Source: Chromatiaceae bacterium (GTDB taxonomy: Bacteria; Pseudomonadota; Gammaproteobacteria; Chromatiales; Chromatiaceae). From it: DNA of 53,556 nt. How positions within the stretch are numbered: position 1 is the stretch's first letter; the number at the start of each line of letters is the position of its first letter. The stretch spans positions 1 to 53,556 of the forward strand of contig JACDZG010000044.1 of assembly GCA_013426805.1 (NCBI GenBank), given 5' to 3'. Positions 38,014 through 47,237 of this stretch are shown here, in pieces. Made by a program: the position numbers and the translations under genes. The notes under the pieces are model-generated. The model was not told the DNA's origin. It saw only the letters and a program-made list of their open reading frames with translations, and ran no database searches.

Positions 38014-38933
38014 CCGAGTGTCACCAACACGAGCACGACAGCCCCGGTCAGCACGCCGGCCAGGGCGTTGATCAAGAGCGGCGTCAGGGCCGCCAGGACG
38101 CCACCGATGGTCGGCACGGTGTGCGCCGCCTGGGTGGCCCACTCGATCAGGTGATGGGCGGCCGGAATGCCGTGGACGATGATGCCGCCGCCCACCAGGA
38201 ACATAGCCGCGGTGCCGACGACCGCCAACACCTTCATCAGCTTGGGTGCGGCGGACAGCAGGCTCCGACCAAATCCCCGCACCAGCCGCGCCCCGCCGCC
38301 GGCCCCCGATACCCGACTGAGCCAGAGTCCGGCGTCGTCCAGCTTGACGATCCCGGCCACCAGTCCGTAAACACCGAGGGTCATGATCAGTGCGATGCCG
38401 ACCAGCACCACGACCTGATTCTGGAAGGACGCGGCGGCCACGGTCCCCAGGGTGATCACGATGATCTCGGCGGAGAGGACGAAATCGGTGCGCACCGCGC
38501 CCTTGATCTTGTCCCGCTCCAGACTCACCAGGTCGACCGCCGGGTCCTCAAGGGCTTGCGTGAGCGCGTCATGGTGGCCCTGACTCTCGGCCTTGGAATG
38601 CAGCAGCCGGTGAGCCAGCTTCTCGAACCCCTCGAAGCACAGGTAAGCCCCGCCGAGCATCAGCAGCGGGAGGATGGCCCAGGGGGCGACCGCGCTGATG
38701 GCGAGCGCTGCCGGAACCAAAATCATCTTGTTGACCAGTGACCCCTTGGCCACCGCCCAGACCACCGGGATTTCCCGCTCCGCCCGCACCCCCGCGACCT
38801 GCTGGGCGTTGAGTGCCAGGTCGTCCCCCAGGACCCCGGCGGTCTTCTTCGCCGCCATCTTGGTCATCACGGAGATGTCGTCCAGGACGGTGGCGATGTC
38901 GTCGATCAGTGCGAGTAAGCTGCTGCCGGCCAT
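37977..38933 (-). CDS. DUF808 family inner-membrane protein (YedI-like)
   Basis: Length 318. The N-terminal half reads [40 protein letters not shown] and [20 protein letters not shown], all typical of DUF808/YedI. There are roughly seven hydrophobic segments. The function is unknown. It overlaps the end of purC by 37 bp in convergent orientation, so the two messages would be complementary there. Confidence 0.9.
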   Translation of the reverse strand: MAGSSLLALIDDIATVLDDISVMTKMAAKKTAGVLGDDLALNAQQVAGVRAEREIPVVWAVAKGSLVNKMILVPAALAISAVAPWAILPLLMLGGAYLCFEGFEKLAHRLLHSKAESQGHHDALTQALEDPAVDLVSLERDKIKGAVRTDFVLSAEIIVITLGTVAAASFQNQVVVLVGIALIMTLGVYGLVAGIVKLDDAGLWLSRVSGAGGGARLVRGFGRSLLSAAPKLMKVLAVVGTAAMFLVGGGIIVHGIPAAHHLIEWATQAAHTVPTIGGVLAALTPLLINALAGVLTGAVVLVLVTLGQTIWSTLRSWG

Positions 38934-39029
38934 GCGTCGATTCCTGCGTCGGTAACCTGGCCGCGATGATACCGGGGGCGGGCGGAACTTGCCTGCGCAG
39001 CGGCGTTCGTCCCGGCGCCTGACAGGGCA

Positions 39030-39833
39030 TTACCAGCGTTTCGGTTCAAACCCCGACCGGTTCTTGACCTCCATCACCTGATCGCCCACGGCGAGGACCA
39101 AAAAGCCGAGTCGCTCGGCGTAGTTGAGCACACTGTCGTTGACGGCGAGGGTGGCCAGGATGCCAACCACCGGTAATCGGGCACGTTCGGGCAGGAATTC
39201 CCGAAAAGCGGCGATCTCATCAATCATGTGATCCACGTCGGCACTGCGCAGGGTGGCCTTGGTACTGTTCACCGCGGCCAGATCGGACGCGATGGCATAG
39301 GCATCGAATTCCCGCACCCGGCCGTCGGGCAGACGCAATCGCACCCGTGCCTGGATACTGTCGAACTCGCGGCCCAGGGTCTCGCGCAAGACGCGCGGCA
39401 GGCTCGGATAGACCAGATCCTCCACCATGGAACCGAGTTTGTTGGCGAGGTCACCCCACTTGCGGTTCATCTCGCGCCGTTCGGCGGCGGACTCGGCCTT
39501 GAAACACTGCATCTCGTCCTTGAATTCCCCCATCTCGTCCTTGAACTGCCCCATCTCATCCTTGAACGCCCCCATCTCATCCTTGAACGCCCCCATCTCA
39601 TCCTTGAACGCCCCCATCTCGTCCTTGAACGCCCCCATCTCGTCCTTGAATGCGGCCATCTCGTCCTTGAACGCGGCCATTTCGTCCTTGAGCTCCCGCA
39701 ACTGCGCCTGGGTACGCAGCTGCGACTCGTACAGCCGGCTGAACTGGAGATCCGCGTTGGCAACGAAACGATCGATCGAGGCTTCGAGCCGATCGACGCG
39801 TTCCTGGGTGGCGGGCAACGGGGCAGAAGACAT
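39030..39833 (-). CDS. Coiled-coil and nuclease-fold-like protein with heptad repeats
   Basis: The start is ATG 39833 (MSSAPLPATQERVDRL); the upstream open frame has no coding character. Residues of about 44-106 are nine 7-residue units of FKDEMGA type, a perfect coiled coil. The C-terminal domain (about 125-267) resembles the DUF3782/COG5493 PD-(D/E)XK nuclease-like group: REFDAYAIASDLAAVN, STKATLRSADVDHMIDEIAA, and LGFLVLAVGDQVMEVKNRSG. The usual Glu-x-Lys strand reads VNSTK here, so the active site may be altered. A second basic EVKNR lies at the C-terminus. It is a cytoplasmic protein of unknown function. Confidence 0.75.
   Translation of the reverse strand: MSSAPLPATQERVDRLEASIDRFVANADLQFSRLYESQLRTQAQLRELKDEMAAFKDEMAAFKDEMGAFKDEMGAFKDEMGAFKDEMGAFKDEMGQFKDEMGEFKDEMQCFKAESAAERREMNRKWGDLANKLGSMVEDLVYPSLPRVLRETLGREFDSIQARVRLRLPDGRVREFDAYAIASDLAAVNSTKATLRSADVDHMIDEIAAFREFLPERARLPVVGILATLAVNDSVLNYAERLGFLVLAVGDQVMEVKNRSGFEPKRW
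39510..39698 (-). repeat. Nine 21-bp tandem repeats (heptad VNTR)
   Basis: Units of 21 bp start at 39510, 39531, 39552, 39573, 39594, 39615, 39636, 39657 and 39678 on the plus strand and read CATCTCGTCCTTGAACGCCC with small variants. Each encodes KDEM-x-x-F on the minus strand. Central copies are nearly identical and outer copies diverge, as in an actively slipping or gene-converting array. Length changes by whole units keep the reading frame and the coiled-coil heptad. Confidence 0.9.
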
Positions 39834-40006
39834 CCTGGCGGCTCCAGTCGGGCAGTAGGGAAAAGTATAGTCCTTGCAGCGATCTAAGCCCAGAGACCGC
39901 GGCGCACGGACGGCCGCGGCGCGCCCGACGCAACAGCTTAACGCACGCAGCGGCACAAGGCCCTATACTTCCGCGTTTTCCTCGCCGCACCAGGAGGCTT
40001 CCCCCC

Positions 40007-42244
40007 ATGCACTTCCGTTTCCCCGTAGTGATCGTCGACGAGGACTTCCGCTCCGAGAACGCCAGCGGCACCGGGGTACGGGTGCTGGCCAAGGCGATCG
40101 AAGAGGAAGGCATCGAGGCCTTGGGCGTCACCAATTTCGGCGACGTGGCCTCCTTCGCCCAGCAACAATCCCGCGCGTCAGCCTTTATCCTGTCGATCGA
40201 CGACGAGCAATTCTCCTCCCCCGAGGAGGCGGCGGCAGCGGTCGCTCAGTTGCGCGCCTTCGTGGAAGAAATCCGCTTTCGCAACACGGATATCCCGATC
40301 TTCCTCTATGGCGAGACCCGCACCTCCCGCCACATCCCGAACGACGTGCTGCGCGAACTGCACGGCTTCATCCACATGTTCGAGGACACCCCCGAGTTCG
40401 TCGCCCGCTACATCGTACGCGAGGCGCGCAATTATCTGGACTCACTGGCCCCGCCCTTCTTCCGCGCACTGACCCACTACGCGGCGGACAGCTCCTACTC
40501 ATGGCACTGTCCAGGGCACTCCGGCGGTGTCGCCTTCCTCAAGAGTCCGGTGGGTCAGATGTTCCACCAGTTCTTCGGCGAGAACCTGCTGCGGGCCGAC
40601 GTCTGCAACGCCGTGGAAGAGTTGGGCCAGTTGCTCGACCACACGGGTCCGGTAGCGGCGGCCGAGCGCAACGCGGCGCGCATCTTCCACGCCGATCACC
40701 TGTTCTTCGTCACCAACGGGACCTCCACCTCCAACAAGATCGTCTGGCATTCCACGGTCGCACCGGGCGATGTGGTCGTCGTGGACCGCAACTGCCACAA
40801 GTCGATTCTCCACGCCATTACCATCACCGGCGCCATCCCGGTGTTCCTGATGCCGACCCGCAACCACTACGGGATCATCGGGCCGATCCCGCTCTCCGAG
40901 TTCAGTTGGGAGAACATCGAGCGCAAGATCGCCGCCAACCCATTCGCTCAAACCGGCGTTCGCCCGCGCATCCTGACCATCACCCAGAGCACCTACGACG
41001 GCGTGCTCTATAACGTCGAAACCATCAAGGAGCAGTTGGACGGGCGCATCGACACGCTGCATTTCGACGAGGCCTGGCTGCCGCACGCGCCCTTCCATGA
41101 GTTCTACGCCGACTATCACGCCATCGGCGAGGGTCGCCCACTCTGCGTAGATTCCATGATCTTCTCCACCCAGTCCACCCACAAGCTCCTGGCCGGACTC
41201 TCCCAGGCGTCACAAATCCTGGTGCAGGAGAGCACGCACTGCAAGCTCGACCGCGACGTGTTCAACGAAGCCTTCCTCATGCACATGTCAACCAGTCCCC
41301 AATACGCCATCATCGCCTCGTGCGACGTGGCCGCCGCCATGATGGAACCACCGGGCGGGCATGCGCTGGTCGAGGAGTCTATCCTGGAGGCGCTCGACTT
41401 CCGCCGCGCTATGCGCAAGGTCGGTCTGGAACTGGAAGAATCCTGGTGGTTCAAAGTGTGGGGACCAGATGAACAGGCCGAGGAAGGCATCGGCGAACGC
41501 GAGGACTGGATCCTGCGTGCCGGCGAGCGCTGGCACGGCTTCGGCGAGCTGGCCCCCGGCTTCAACATGCTCGACCCCATTAAAGCAACCGTCATCAACC
41601 CGGGGGTCGACGTGGATGGTGACGTGGCGGATTGGGGCATCCCCGCCGCAATCGTCACGCGCTATCTGGTCGAACACGGCATCATCGTCGAGAAGACCGG
41701 GCTCTACTCCTTCTTCATCATGTTCACCATCGGCATCACCAAGGGCCGCTGGAATACGATGGTCACCGAGCTGCAGCAGTTCAAGGACGACTATGACCAC
41801 AATCGCCCATTGTGGCGCGTCCTGCCGGAATTCGTCGCCAAGCAGCCGCGCTATGAACGGATCGGCCTGAAGGATTTGTGCGACCGGATCCACGCCGTCT
41901 ACCGCGAATACGACATCCCGCGACTCACCACCGAGATGTACACCTCGGAGATGGCACCCGCCATGCGCCCCGCGGATGCCTTCGCCCGCATGGCCCACCG
42001 TGAGATCGAGCGGGTCGAGATCGACCATCTGGAAGGGCGGGTCACCGCCATCCTCCTCACCCCCTATCCGCCCGGCATCCCGTTGCTCATCCCCGGTGAG
42101 CGCTTCAATTCCACCATCGTGCGCTATCTCCAGTTCGCCCGGGCGTTCAATGATCAGTTTCCGGGCTTCGAGACCGACATTCACGGACTGGTCAAAGAGC
42201 AGGTCAATGGGCATGTGCGTTACTATGTGGATTGTGTGCGGTAA
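40007..42244 (+). CDS. Arginine/lysine/ornithine decarboxylase (PLP, AAT fold)
   Basis: A 745-residue member of the large biodegradative Orn/Lys/Arg decarboxylase family. The N-terminal response-regulator-like wing domain (VVIVDEDFRSENASGTGVR) is followed by the PLP domain with WHCPGHSGGVAFLKSP, TNGTSTSNKIVWHS and the Schiff-base lysine in STHKLLAGLSQAS. The C-terminal domain ends in PYPPGIPLLIPGER. AGGAGG about 10 nt upstream of ATG 40007 is a strong ribosome site. Which amino acid is used is not certain. Such enzymes supply polyamine precursors or resist acid. A short leader precedes it and a REP-like palindrome follows. Confidence 0.9.
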   Translation: MHFRFPVVIVDEDFRSENASGTGVRVLAKAIEEEGIEALGVTNFGDVASFAQQQSRASAFILSIDDEQFSSPEEAAAAVAQLRAFVEEIRFRNTDIPIFLYGETRTSRHIPNDVLRELHGFIHMFEDTPEFVARYIVREARNYLDSLAPPFFRALTHYAADSSYSWHCPGHSGGVAFLKSPVGQMFHQFFGENLLRADVCNAVEELGQLLDHTGPVAAAERNAARIFHADHLFFVTNGTSTSNKIVWHSTVAPGDVVVVDRNCHKSILHAITITGAIPVFLMPTRNHYGIIGPIPLSEFSWENIERKIAANPFAQTGVRPRILTITQSTYDGVLYNVETIKEQLDGRIDTLHFDEAWLPHAPFHEFYADYHAIGEGRPLCVDSMIFSTQSTHKLLAGLSQASQILVQESTHCKLDRDVFNEAFLMHMSTSPQYAIIASCDVAAAMMEPPGGHALVEESILEALDFRRAMRKVGLELEESWWFKVWGPDEQAEEGIGEREDWILRAGERWHGFGELAPGFNMLDPIKATVINPGVDVDGDVADWGIPAAIVTRYLVEHGIIVEKTGLYSFFIMFTIGITKGRWNTMVTELQQFKDDYDHNRPLWRVLPEFVAKQPRYERIGLKDLCDRIHAVYREYDIPRLTTEMYTSEMAPAMRPADAFARMAHREIERVEIDHLEGRVTAILLTPYPPGIPLLIPGERFNSTIVRYLQFARAFNDQFPGFETDIHGLVKEQVNGHVRYYVDCVR

Positions 42245-42403
42245 GTAACGACTCAAGAATCAAGCCGATGACCAACACAATCATGGTCGTAATCGCAGAC
42301 GCGATGGGGTCTTGATCACGTGACGGCCCGCGGCCGGGCGTTGCGCACTGGAGGTCGATGCTTCAGGTAGTTTGCGAGGAAGGATCTGCCGACGCGTGGA
42401 CGT

Positions 42404-42429
42404 GTAGGGGCGACTTTAGTCGCCTCTAC
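42404..42429. repeat. Palindrome, GGGGCGACT type
   Basis: The arms GTAGGGGCGACT and AGTCGCCTCTAC pair with one mismatch around TT. It lies in the 232-bp gap between the decarboxylase and a low-GC ORF. The GTAGGGGCG start matches the GGGCGGGTT palindromes (5849, 10243) and the GCGACT core matches 7402-7423, so it links the two types. Confidence 0.65.
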
Positions 42430-42476
42430 GGGCGCCCTGGACGCCTGATTAGTGAACCGTTTCCAGGCACAGCAAG

Positions 42477-42827
42477 ATGAAAGGCAATCTATTATTCCTG
42501 TGTACAAGCCACTTCGATCTGTACAAGATTTTTCAACATGGCTTTGAACACTATTCCGGGCTTGGAAAGAAAGTAATAACGACCAATGCCGATATCGTGA
42601 ACTATGACTTTTTCAGTCCCAGCAACATTTTCATATGGAATGAAAGCACCCTGGCCATACCGGATGAGTTCTTCACCAGCCACTACCAGGAGCCGAGTGA
42701 CACCATTTACAAAAAATACAGCCGGGAGTACTGGGTGAAGACCGTATTGGGTCTACCCGGCAGGGCGGAGCATTCCTGCGGTCCGATCACTCGAACCGTC
42801 GCCGGCCAACGATCCGAACCGGCTTAG
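42477..42827 (+). CDS. Low-GC truncated hypothetical ORF (116 aa)
   Basis: From ATG 42477 the first 85 or so residues (MKGNLLFLCTSHFDLYKIFQ; later YDFFSPSNIFIWNES) look like a real, AT-rich gene start, possibly of a surface-polysaccharide glycosyltransferase-like protein. After about VLGLPGR the composition becomes GC-rich and the frame is probably out of its original phase, ending at 42827. The gene is likely a 5' fragment of an acquired gene, fused to unrelated downstream sequence. I do not recognise a domain. Confidence 0.4.
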   Translation: MKGNLLFLCTSHFDLYKIFQHGFEHYSGLGKKVITTNADIVNYDFFSPSNIFIWNESTLAIPDEFFTSHYQEPSDTIYKKYSREYWVKTVLGLPGRAEHSCGPITRTVAGQRSEPA

Positions 42828-43220
42828 GCGACGCCCTGATTCGCGAACTCGGGCGAGATCCGGCGTTGTGCCGACATTCCGGCATCGCGGCTGTGCCGAT
42901 CCGGAAGAAGCGCCCACAGACCGACGTGCAGCGCGACCTGGCCTTCCAAGGCTCTGAATCCACAAGCCACGCATCGAAGCATGAAGGACACGACCGGGCG
43001 TCAGGCACACCCGCCGCCGGCGCGTCTCGCCCCAGGGTGCCCGCGGAAGCCGCTACCGTGCAAATGTCTTCGAAAATGACAAGCTTCCGTTCCAAACGGA
43101 TTCCTGTATACTTGCCCGTTTACCGCGAGGCACCCTAAGCGCCGCGCACTCCTAAAGTGCCCCCATCCGATGCTCCGCAGCCCGGAGCAGGGGCGATTCG
43201 ATTTTCAGCCAGGACTGCAC
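42828..43220 (+). other. Intergenic region upstream of rpsP
   Basis: The first 250 bp are GC-rich with only antisense-type ORFs and no family match; they may be the decayed remainder of the truncated gene before it. The last 130 bp carry the probable promoter of the ribosomal operon (listed separately) and AGGA about 7 nt before ATG 43221. Confidence 0.45.
43085..43112 (+). promoter_or_regulatory. Probable sigma-70 promoter of rpsP-rimM-trmD-rplS
   Basis: TATACT (43107-43112) matches five of six -10 bases and is preceded by TG. The -35 is weak (TTCCGT at 43085-43090, 16-bp spacing). It lies about 110 bp upstream of rpsP, consistent with its leader. Confidence 0.4.
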
Positions 43221-43508
43221 ATGGTCACGATCCGTTTGACTCGCGGCGGTGCCAAGAAGCACCCCTTCTACCAGATCGTCGTTGCCGATATCCGCTCGCC
43301 GCGTGACGGGCGGTACATTGAGCGTATCGGCTTCTATAATCCCACCGCCAAGGGCGGCGAGGTGCCATTGCGGGTGGACCGCGCCCGAGCGGAGCACTGG
43401 CTCAAGAATGGCGCACAGCCGACTGATCGGGTGCGGCAGATCCTGAAGCAGGCCGCACGTGAGGCAGCCGCAGCCCTCCCGGCTGCCGCTGCCGCTGCCG
43501 CAGCCTGA
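43221..43508 (+). CDS. rpsP: 30S ribosomal protein bS16
   Basis: The 95-residue protein starts [20 protein letters not shown] and has the usual [13 protein letters not shown] motif. The C-terminus ends in an Ala-rich tail ([14 protein letters not shown]) longer than in E. coli. AGGA lies 7 nt before the ATG. It is first in the conserved rpsP-rimM-trmD-rplS order, which links ribosome assembly and tRNA modification. Confidence 0.97.
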   Translation: MVTIRLTRGGAKKHPFYQIVVADIRSPRDGRYIERIGFYNPTAKGGEVPLRVDRARAEHWLKNGAQPTDRVRQILKQAAREAAAALPAAAAAAAA

Positions 43509-43557
43509 GAACGCTCCGGAGGTCGCTCGCCCATCGCGCCCCGCGGGCTTGAGCACC

Positions 43558-44076
43558 ATGTCGGGCGACGCTGATGGCCGGGCGACGCGGCGGGTCGTGC
43601 TCGGCCACGTCGCCGGTGTCTTCGGAGTGCATGGCTGGGTCAAGGTCTTTTCCGAGACCGAGCCGCGGGAAGGCATCCTGCGCTATTCCCCCTGGACAAT
43701 CGGCGAAGCGGGTGAACCGCTGCGCGTGCTGGAGGGTCGGGCGCACGGCAAGGGTGTCGTGGCCCGCATCGAAGGATGCAACGACCGGGACCAGGCCGCT
43801 CTGCTGGTGGATCGGGAGATTGCGGTCACCCGTGACCAACTGCCCCCGCCGAGCGCGGATGAGTTTTACTGGATCGACTTGGAAGGACTGCCGGTCGAGA
43901 CGCTGAGCGGCATTCCGCTCGGCCGCGTGAGCCACCTGTTCTCGACCGGATCCAATGATGTCCTGGTCGTCGTCGGAGAGCGCGAGCGCCTGCTGCCCTT
44001 CGTCTGGGATGATGTGATCCGATCGGTGGACTTCGCTCGACCCTTGATCCAGGTCGACTGGGACCCGGACTTCTGA
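43558..44076 (+). CDS. rimM: Ribosome maturation factor RimM
   Basis: ATG 43558 gives 172 residues. The N-terminal RimM barrel reads VVLGHVAGVFGVHGWVKVFS and the PRC-like domain has EFYWIDLEGLPVET and LLPFVWDDVIRSVD. It assists maturation of the 30S head with S19. An earlier in-frame start at 43459 would overlap rpsP and is not supported. Confidence 0.95.
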   Translation: MSGDADGRATRRVVLGHVAGVFGVHGWVKVFSETEPREGILRYSPWTIGEAGEPLRVLEGRAHGKGVVARIEGCNDRDQAALLVDREIAVTRDQLPPPSADEFYWIDLEGLPVETLSGIPLGRVSHLFSTGSNDVLVVVGERERLLPFVWDDVIRSVDFARPLIQVDWDPDF

Positions 44077-44121
44077 GGACCGCGACGTCGTAGCGGATCA
44101 CCGAGCGAACGACTGGCCGCC

Positions 44122-44868
44122 ATGCGTTTCGACGTGATCACGCTGTTCCCGGACTTGTTCCGGATCTTGCTGGATCAAGGGGTCACCGGTCGCGCCATGA
44201 CCCGCGGGATTGCGCGGTTGCACCTGTGGAACCCGCGCGATTTCACCCGTGACGTGCACCGTACGGTCGATGACCGCCCCTACGGCGGCGGTCCGGGTAT
44301 GGTGATGAAGGTCGAGCCCCTGCGCGATGCGATTGTTGCCGCACGGGGGCAGGCACCGCAGAGCCGGGTGGCCTACCTCTCGCCGCAGGGGCGCCTGCTG
44401 GATCAGGCGGCCATGGGTGAACTGGCGCGATCGAGCGGGTGGATATTGGTCGCAGGTCGTTACGAGGGAATCGACGAACGCTTGATCCAGGGCTATGTCG
44501 ACGAGGAATGGTCGATTGGTGATTACGTTCTGAGTGGCGGCGAGTTGGCAGCAATGGTTGTCATGGATGCGGTGATCCGGCTCTTGCCGGGAGCCTTGGG
44601 CCATGCCCAATCCGCGGAGCAGGATTCGCATTCCGATGGGCTCCTGGACCACCCGCACTATACGCGACCGGAGACAGTCGACGGCGCGGCGGTCCCGGCC
44701 GTGCTGGTCGGCGGCGACCATGCACAGATCGCCCGCTGGCGGCGGTGCCAGTCCCTCGGACGAACCTGGCTGCGACGGCCCGATTTGCTGCAGCGACGTG
44801 GTCTGACCCCGGCGGATCAGGCGCTGCTCGAAGAATTTATGCAGGCCCGTGACGACCCCGAGGCCTGA
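44122..44868 (+). CDS. trmD: tRNA (guanine37-N1)-methyltransferase
   Basis: The 248-residue SPOUT-fold enzyme starts [18 protein letters not shown]. The trefoil-knot SAM-binding loops are [25 protein letters not shown] and [16 protein letters not shown]. It methylates G37 in tRNAs to prevent frameshifting. Forty-five bp separate it from rimM. Confidence 0.97.
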   Translation: MRFDVITLFPDLFRILLDQGVTGRAMTRGIARLHLWNPRDFTRDVHRTVDDRPYGGGPGMVMKVEPLRDAIVAARGQAPQSRVAYLSPQGRLLDQAAMGELARSSGWILVAGRYEGIDERLIQGYVDEEWSIGDYVLSGGELAAMVVMDAVIRLLPGALGHAQSAEQDSHSDGLLDHPHYTRPETVDGAAVPAVLVGGDHAQIARWRRCQSLGRTWLRRPDLLQRRGLTPADQALLEEFMQARDDPEA

Positions 44869-44924
44869 TCACAGGGATCGGGAGAAGGGTCAGAACAAGG
44901 CTGAGAACAGGAGCTTAGGAAATC

Positions 44925-45269
44925 ATGAGCAATATCATTCAACAGCTCGATCAAGAGCAGATGAACCGCGAAGTCCCGGACTTCGCAGCCGGCGATACCG
45001 TTGTCGTCCAGATCAAGGTGAAGGAGGGTGAACGCGAGCGTCTTCAAGCCTTCGAGGGTGTCGTGATCGCCAAGCGCAACCGCGGCCTCAACTCGGCCTT
45101 TACGGTTCGCAAGATCTCTCACGGCGAGGGTGTCGAGCGCGTCTTCCAGACCTACAGCCCGGCCGTCGCCGAGATCCAGGTCAAACGCCGGGGCGACGTG
45201 CGTCGCGCCAAGCTCTATTACCTGCGCGGACTCACCGGCAAGGCGGCCCGCATCAAGGAAAAGGTCTAG
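44925..45269 (+). CDS. rplS: 50S ribosomal protein bL19
   Basis: The 114-residue protein has [20 protein letters not shown] at the start and the characteristic [20 protein letters not shown] and [20 protein letters not shown] segments. It ends the operon. AGGA lies about 10 nt upstream of the ATG. Confidence 0.97.
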   Translation: MSNIIQQLDQEQMNREVPDFAAGDTVVVQIKVKEGERERLQAFEGVVIAKRNRGLNSAFTVRKISHGEGVERVFQTYSPAVAEIQVKRRGDVRRAKLYYLRGLTGKAARIKEKV

Positions 45270-45447
45270 CCGAGCGGCTTCACAGACGATTGCGCCGGAC
45301 CGGCGACGGTAACCCGGCGCCCGGCACGTCGTCTGCGGCCGCTGGCGTCTTGCGAAGGCCCGGTGGGTCACTGTCGTTGTTGGTTCCTCGTTTTTCGTCA
45401 CCCGATAACGCACCCGGTCATCACACCGGCACCGCACCGTCCGAGCC

Positions 45448-46899
45448 ATGACCACCACCTTCTACTGGCACGACTACGAGACCTGGGGCACCGATCCGCG
45501 CCGGGATCGTCCCTGTCAGTTCGCCGGTCTGCGCACCGATGCGCAGTTACGTCCGATCGGTGAGCCACTGGTCGTCTACTGCCGCCCGACGGCTGATCTG
45601 CTGCCCCAGCCGGATGCCTGTCTGATCACCGGCATCACGCCCCAGCTCGCCGACGAAAAAGGCCTGATCGAGGCCCAGTTTGCCGCCGCCATCGTCGCGG
45701 AACTGGGTGCCCCGAATACCTGCGGTGTCGGCTTCAACAGCATGCGGTTCGATGACGAGGTCACACGCAACCTCCTGTACCGCAATCTGTTGGACCCCTA
45801 TGCCAGAGAGTGGCAGAACGGCAACTCCCGCTGGGACCTGATCGACACCCTGCGTTTGGCTCAAGCGCTGCGACCCGCGGGGATTCATTGGCCGTTGCGC
45901 GAGGACGGCACCGCCTCCTTCCGGCTCGAAGACCTCGCCCGCGCGAACGCCATTCCCCACGAGGGCGCTCACGACGCGCTGGCCGATGTGCAGGCCACGA
46001 TCGCCCTGGCCAGACGCCTGCGCCAGGCCCAGCCGCGGCTCTTCGACTACGCCCTGACGTTACGCGACAAAAAACAGGTGCGCGCGCTGCTCGACCAAGG
46101 CCTACCCTTGCTGCACGCCTCGTCGCGTTTTCCGGCCGCTCAGGGATGTATCGCCCCGATCCTGGCGGTCGCGGCCCACCCCACCAACGCCAACGAGATC
46201 ATCTGTTTCGATCTGCGCGCGGACCCGACGCTGTTGCTCGATCTGTCGGCGGACGAACTGCGGCGGCGCCTCTTCACCCCGCTGGCCGAGCTCCCCCAGG
46301 GGACGGCCCGGGTCCCGCTGAAATCGGTCCATCTGAACCGCGCGCCGGTCCTTGCGCCGATGAAGACCCTGAGCACGGAAGCGGCGGCGCGCTGGTCCAT
46401 CGACCTGGACCAAGTGGCTCGCGGCACACAAATCGTTAAGAAACACGCGGCAGCCATCCGCGAGCGCGTTCAGGCGGTGCACCAGCGATCACCCGGTGGC
46501 GCCCAGGATCTGGCCGAGACGGACCCCGACCTGATGCTCTACACCGGCGGTTTCTTCACCGACGCCGATCGGCGGCGACTGGAGAATCTGCGTCGACTCA
46601 CCCCTGACGAACTGGCACGGGGCGGGTTTCGCTTCGATGACCCACGACTGCCCGACATGGTCTTCCGCTACCGCGCCCGTAATTGGCCGCTGTCGCTGAA
46701 CCCGGACGAGCGGGAGCAGTGGGCCGCGTGGCGCCTGACCCGACTCACCGATCCGGCCGGCGGCGGCAGTATCGACCTGGAGCGATACGAAGAACGCCTC
46801 GCCGTCCTTGCGCACACCCATGCGGCGGACCCGACCAAACGCCAGCTGATCGAGGCATTGACTGCTTGGGCTGAGATCCTGATGGACGCGGGGGACTGA
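45448..46899 (+). CDS. sbcB: Exodeoxyribonuclease I
   Basis: The 483-residue ExoI is a 3'-5' single-strand DNA exonuclease. The DEDDh active-site motifs are seen as FYWHDYETWGTD near the N-terminus, GFNSMRFDDEV, and HEGAHDALADVQATI, followed by the SH3-like and helical ExoI C-terminal domain. It may act in recombination and mismatch repair. It follows rplS after 178 bp. Confidence 0.95.
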   Translation: MTTTFYWHDYETWGTDPRRDRPCQFAGLRTDAQLRPIGEPLVVYCRPTADLLPQPDACLITGITPQLADEKGLIEAQFAAAIVAELGAPNTCGVGFNSMRFDDEVTRNLLYRNLLDPYAREWQNGNSRWDLIDTLRLAQALRPAGIHWPLREDGTASFRLEDLARANAIPHEGAHDALADVQATIALARRLRQAQPRLFDYALTLRDKKQVRALLDQGLPLLHASSRFPAAQGCIAPILAVAAHPTNANEIICFDLRADPTLLLDLSADELRRRLFTPLAELPQGTARVPLKSVHLNRAPVLAPMKTLSTEAAARWSIDLDQVARGTQIVKKHAAAIRERVQAVHQRSPGGAQDLAETDPDLMLYTGGFFTDADRRRLENLRRLTPDELARGGFRFDDPRLPDMVFRYRARNWPLSLNPDEREQWAAWRLTRLTDPAGGGSIDLERYEERLAVLAHTHAADPTKRQLIEALTAWAEILMDAGD

Positions 46900-47237
46900 G
46901 GCAGTTGTTCGTTCGGGTGAAAGACGTCGTCGTCTTTCGGCAGGCCGCCCGGGCCTCGTGCGAAAAGGTGGGGCTCCAGGCCGGCACCGCTCCACCCTAA
47001 ATCCGCACCAATTCAGCCCCAGACCTGTCGAACCGCGCGATCCTGGGGCGCCGATCGGTCGTGCGATGCGCCCCGTTCAAGGCATCCGCCGGACCGCACA
47101 CGCTGAGCACAGCCGGCCACTCGACCGTTAAACCGTAGCTTAGGTCACAATTTCAAAGATTCGACGAACGGACAAGCAAATGGCATGAATTTTGCGCTTC
47201 TTCCGCTAAGATCATCGATCGCACGGACATTCGCACC
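46900..47237 (+). other. Intergenic region before the ATP-grasp operon
   Basis: A perfect hairpin of 8-bp arms GAAAGACG/CGTCTTTC with a TCGT loop (46919-46938) follows sbcB and could end its message, but it lacks a run of Ts. The rest is non-coding. Near the right edge is a sigma-54 promoter (listed separately). The half-site GCACCA occurs at about 47006, but no paired NtrC-type enhancer was identified. Confidence 0.5.
47181..47196 (+). promoter_or_regulatory. Sigma-54 promoter
   Basis: TGGCATGAATTTTGCG fits the -24/-12 consensus TGGCAC-N5-TTGCW, with the GG and GC 12 bp apart (47182 and 47194). Transcription would start near 47207, giving a leader of about 31 nt to ATG 47238. Such promoters require RpoN and an enhancer-binding activator such as NtrC, none of which is encoded here. 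Confidence 0.75.

Noticed and set aside
39510-39698. CRISPR-like repeats
   Set aside because: Units are contiguous without spacers and encode a heptad in frame, so this is a coding minisatellite.
46919-46938. Intrinsic terminator after sbcB
   Set aside because: The 8-bp hairpin is perfect but no T-run follows, so it is only mentioned in the intergenic entry.
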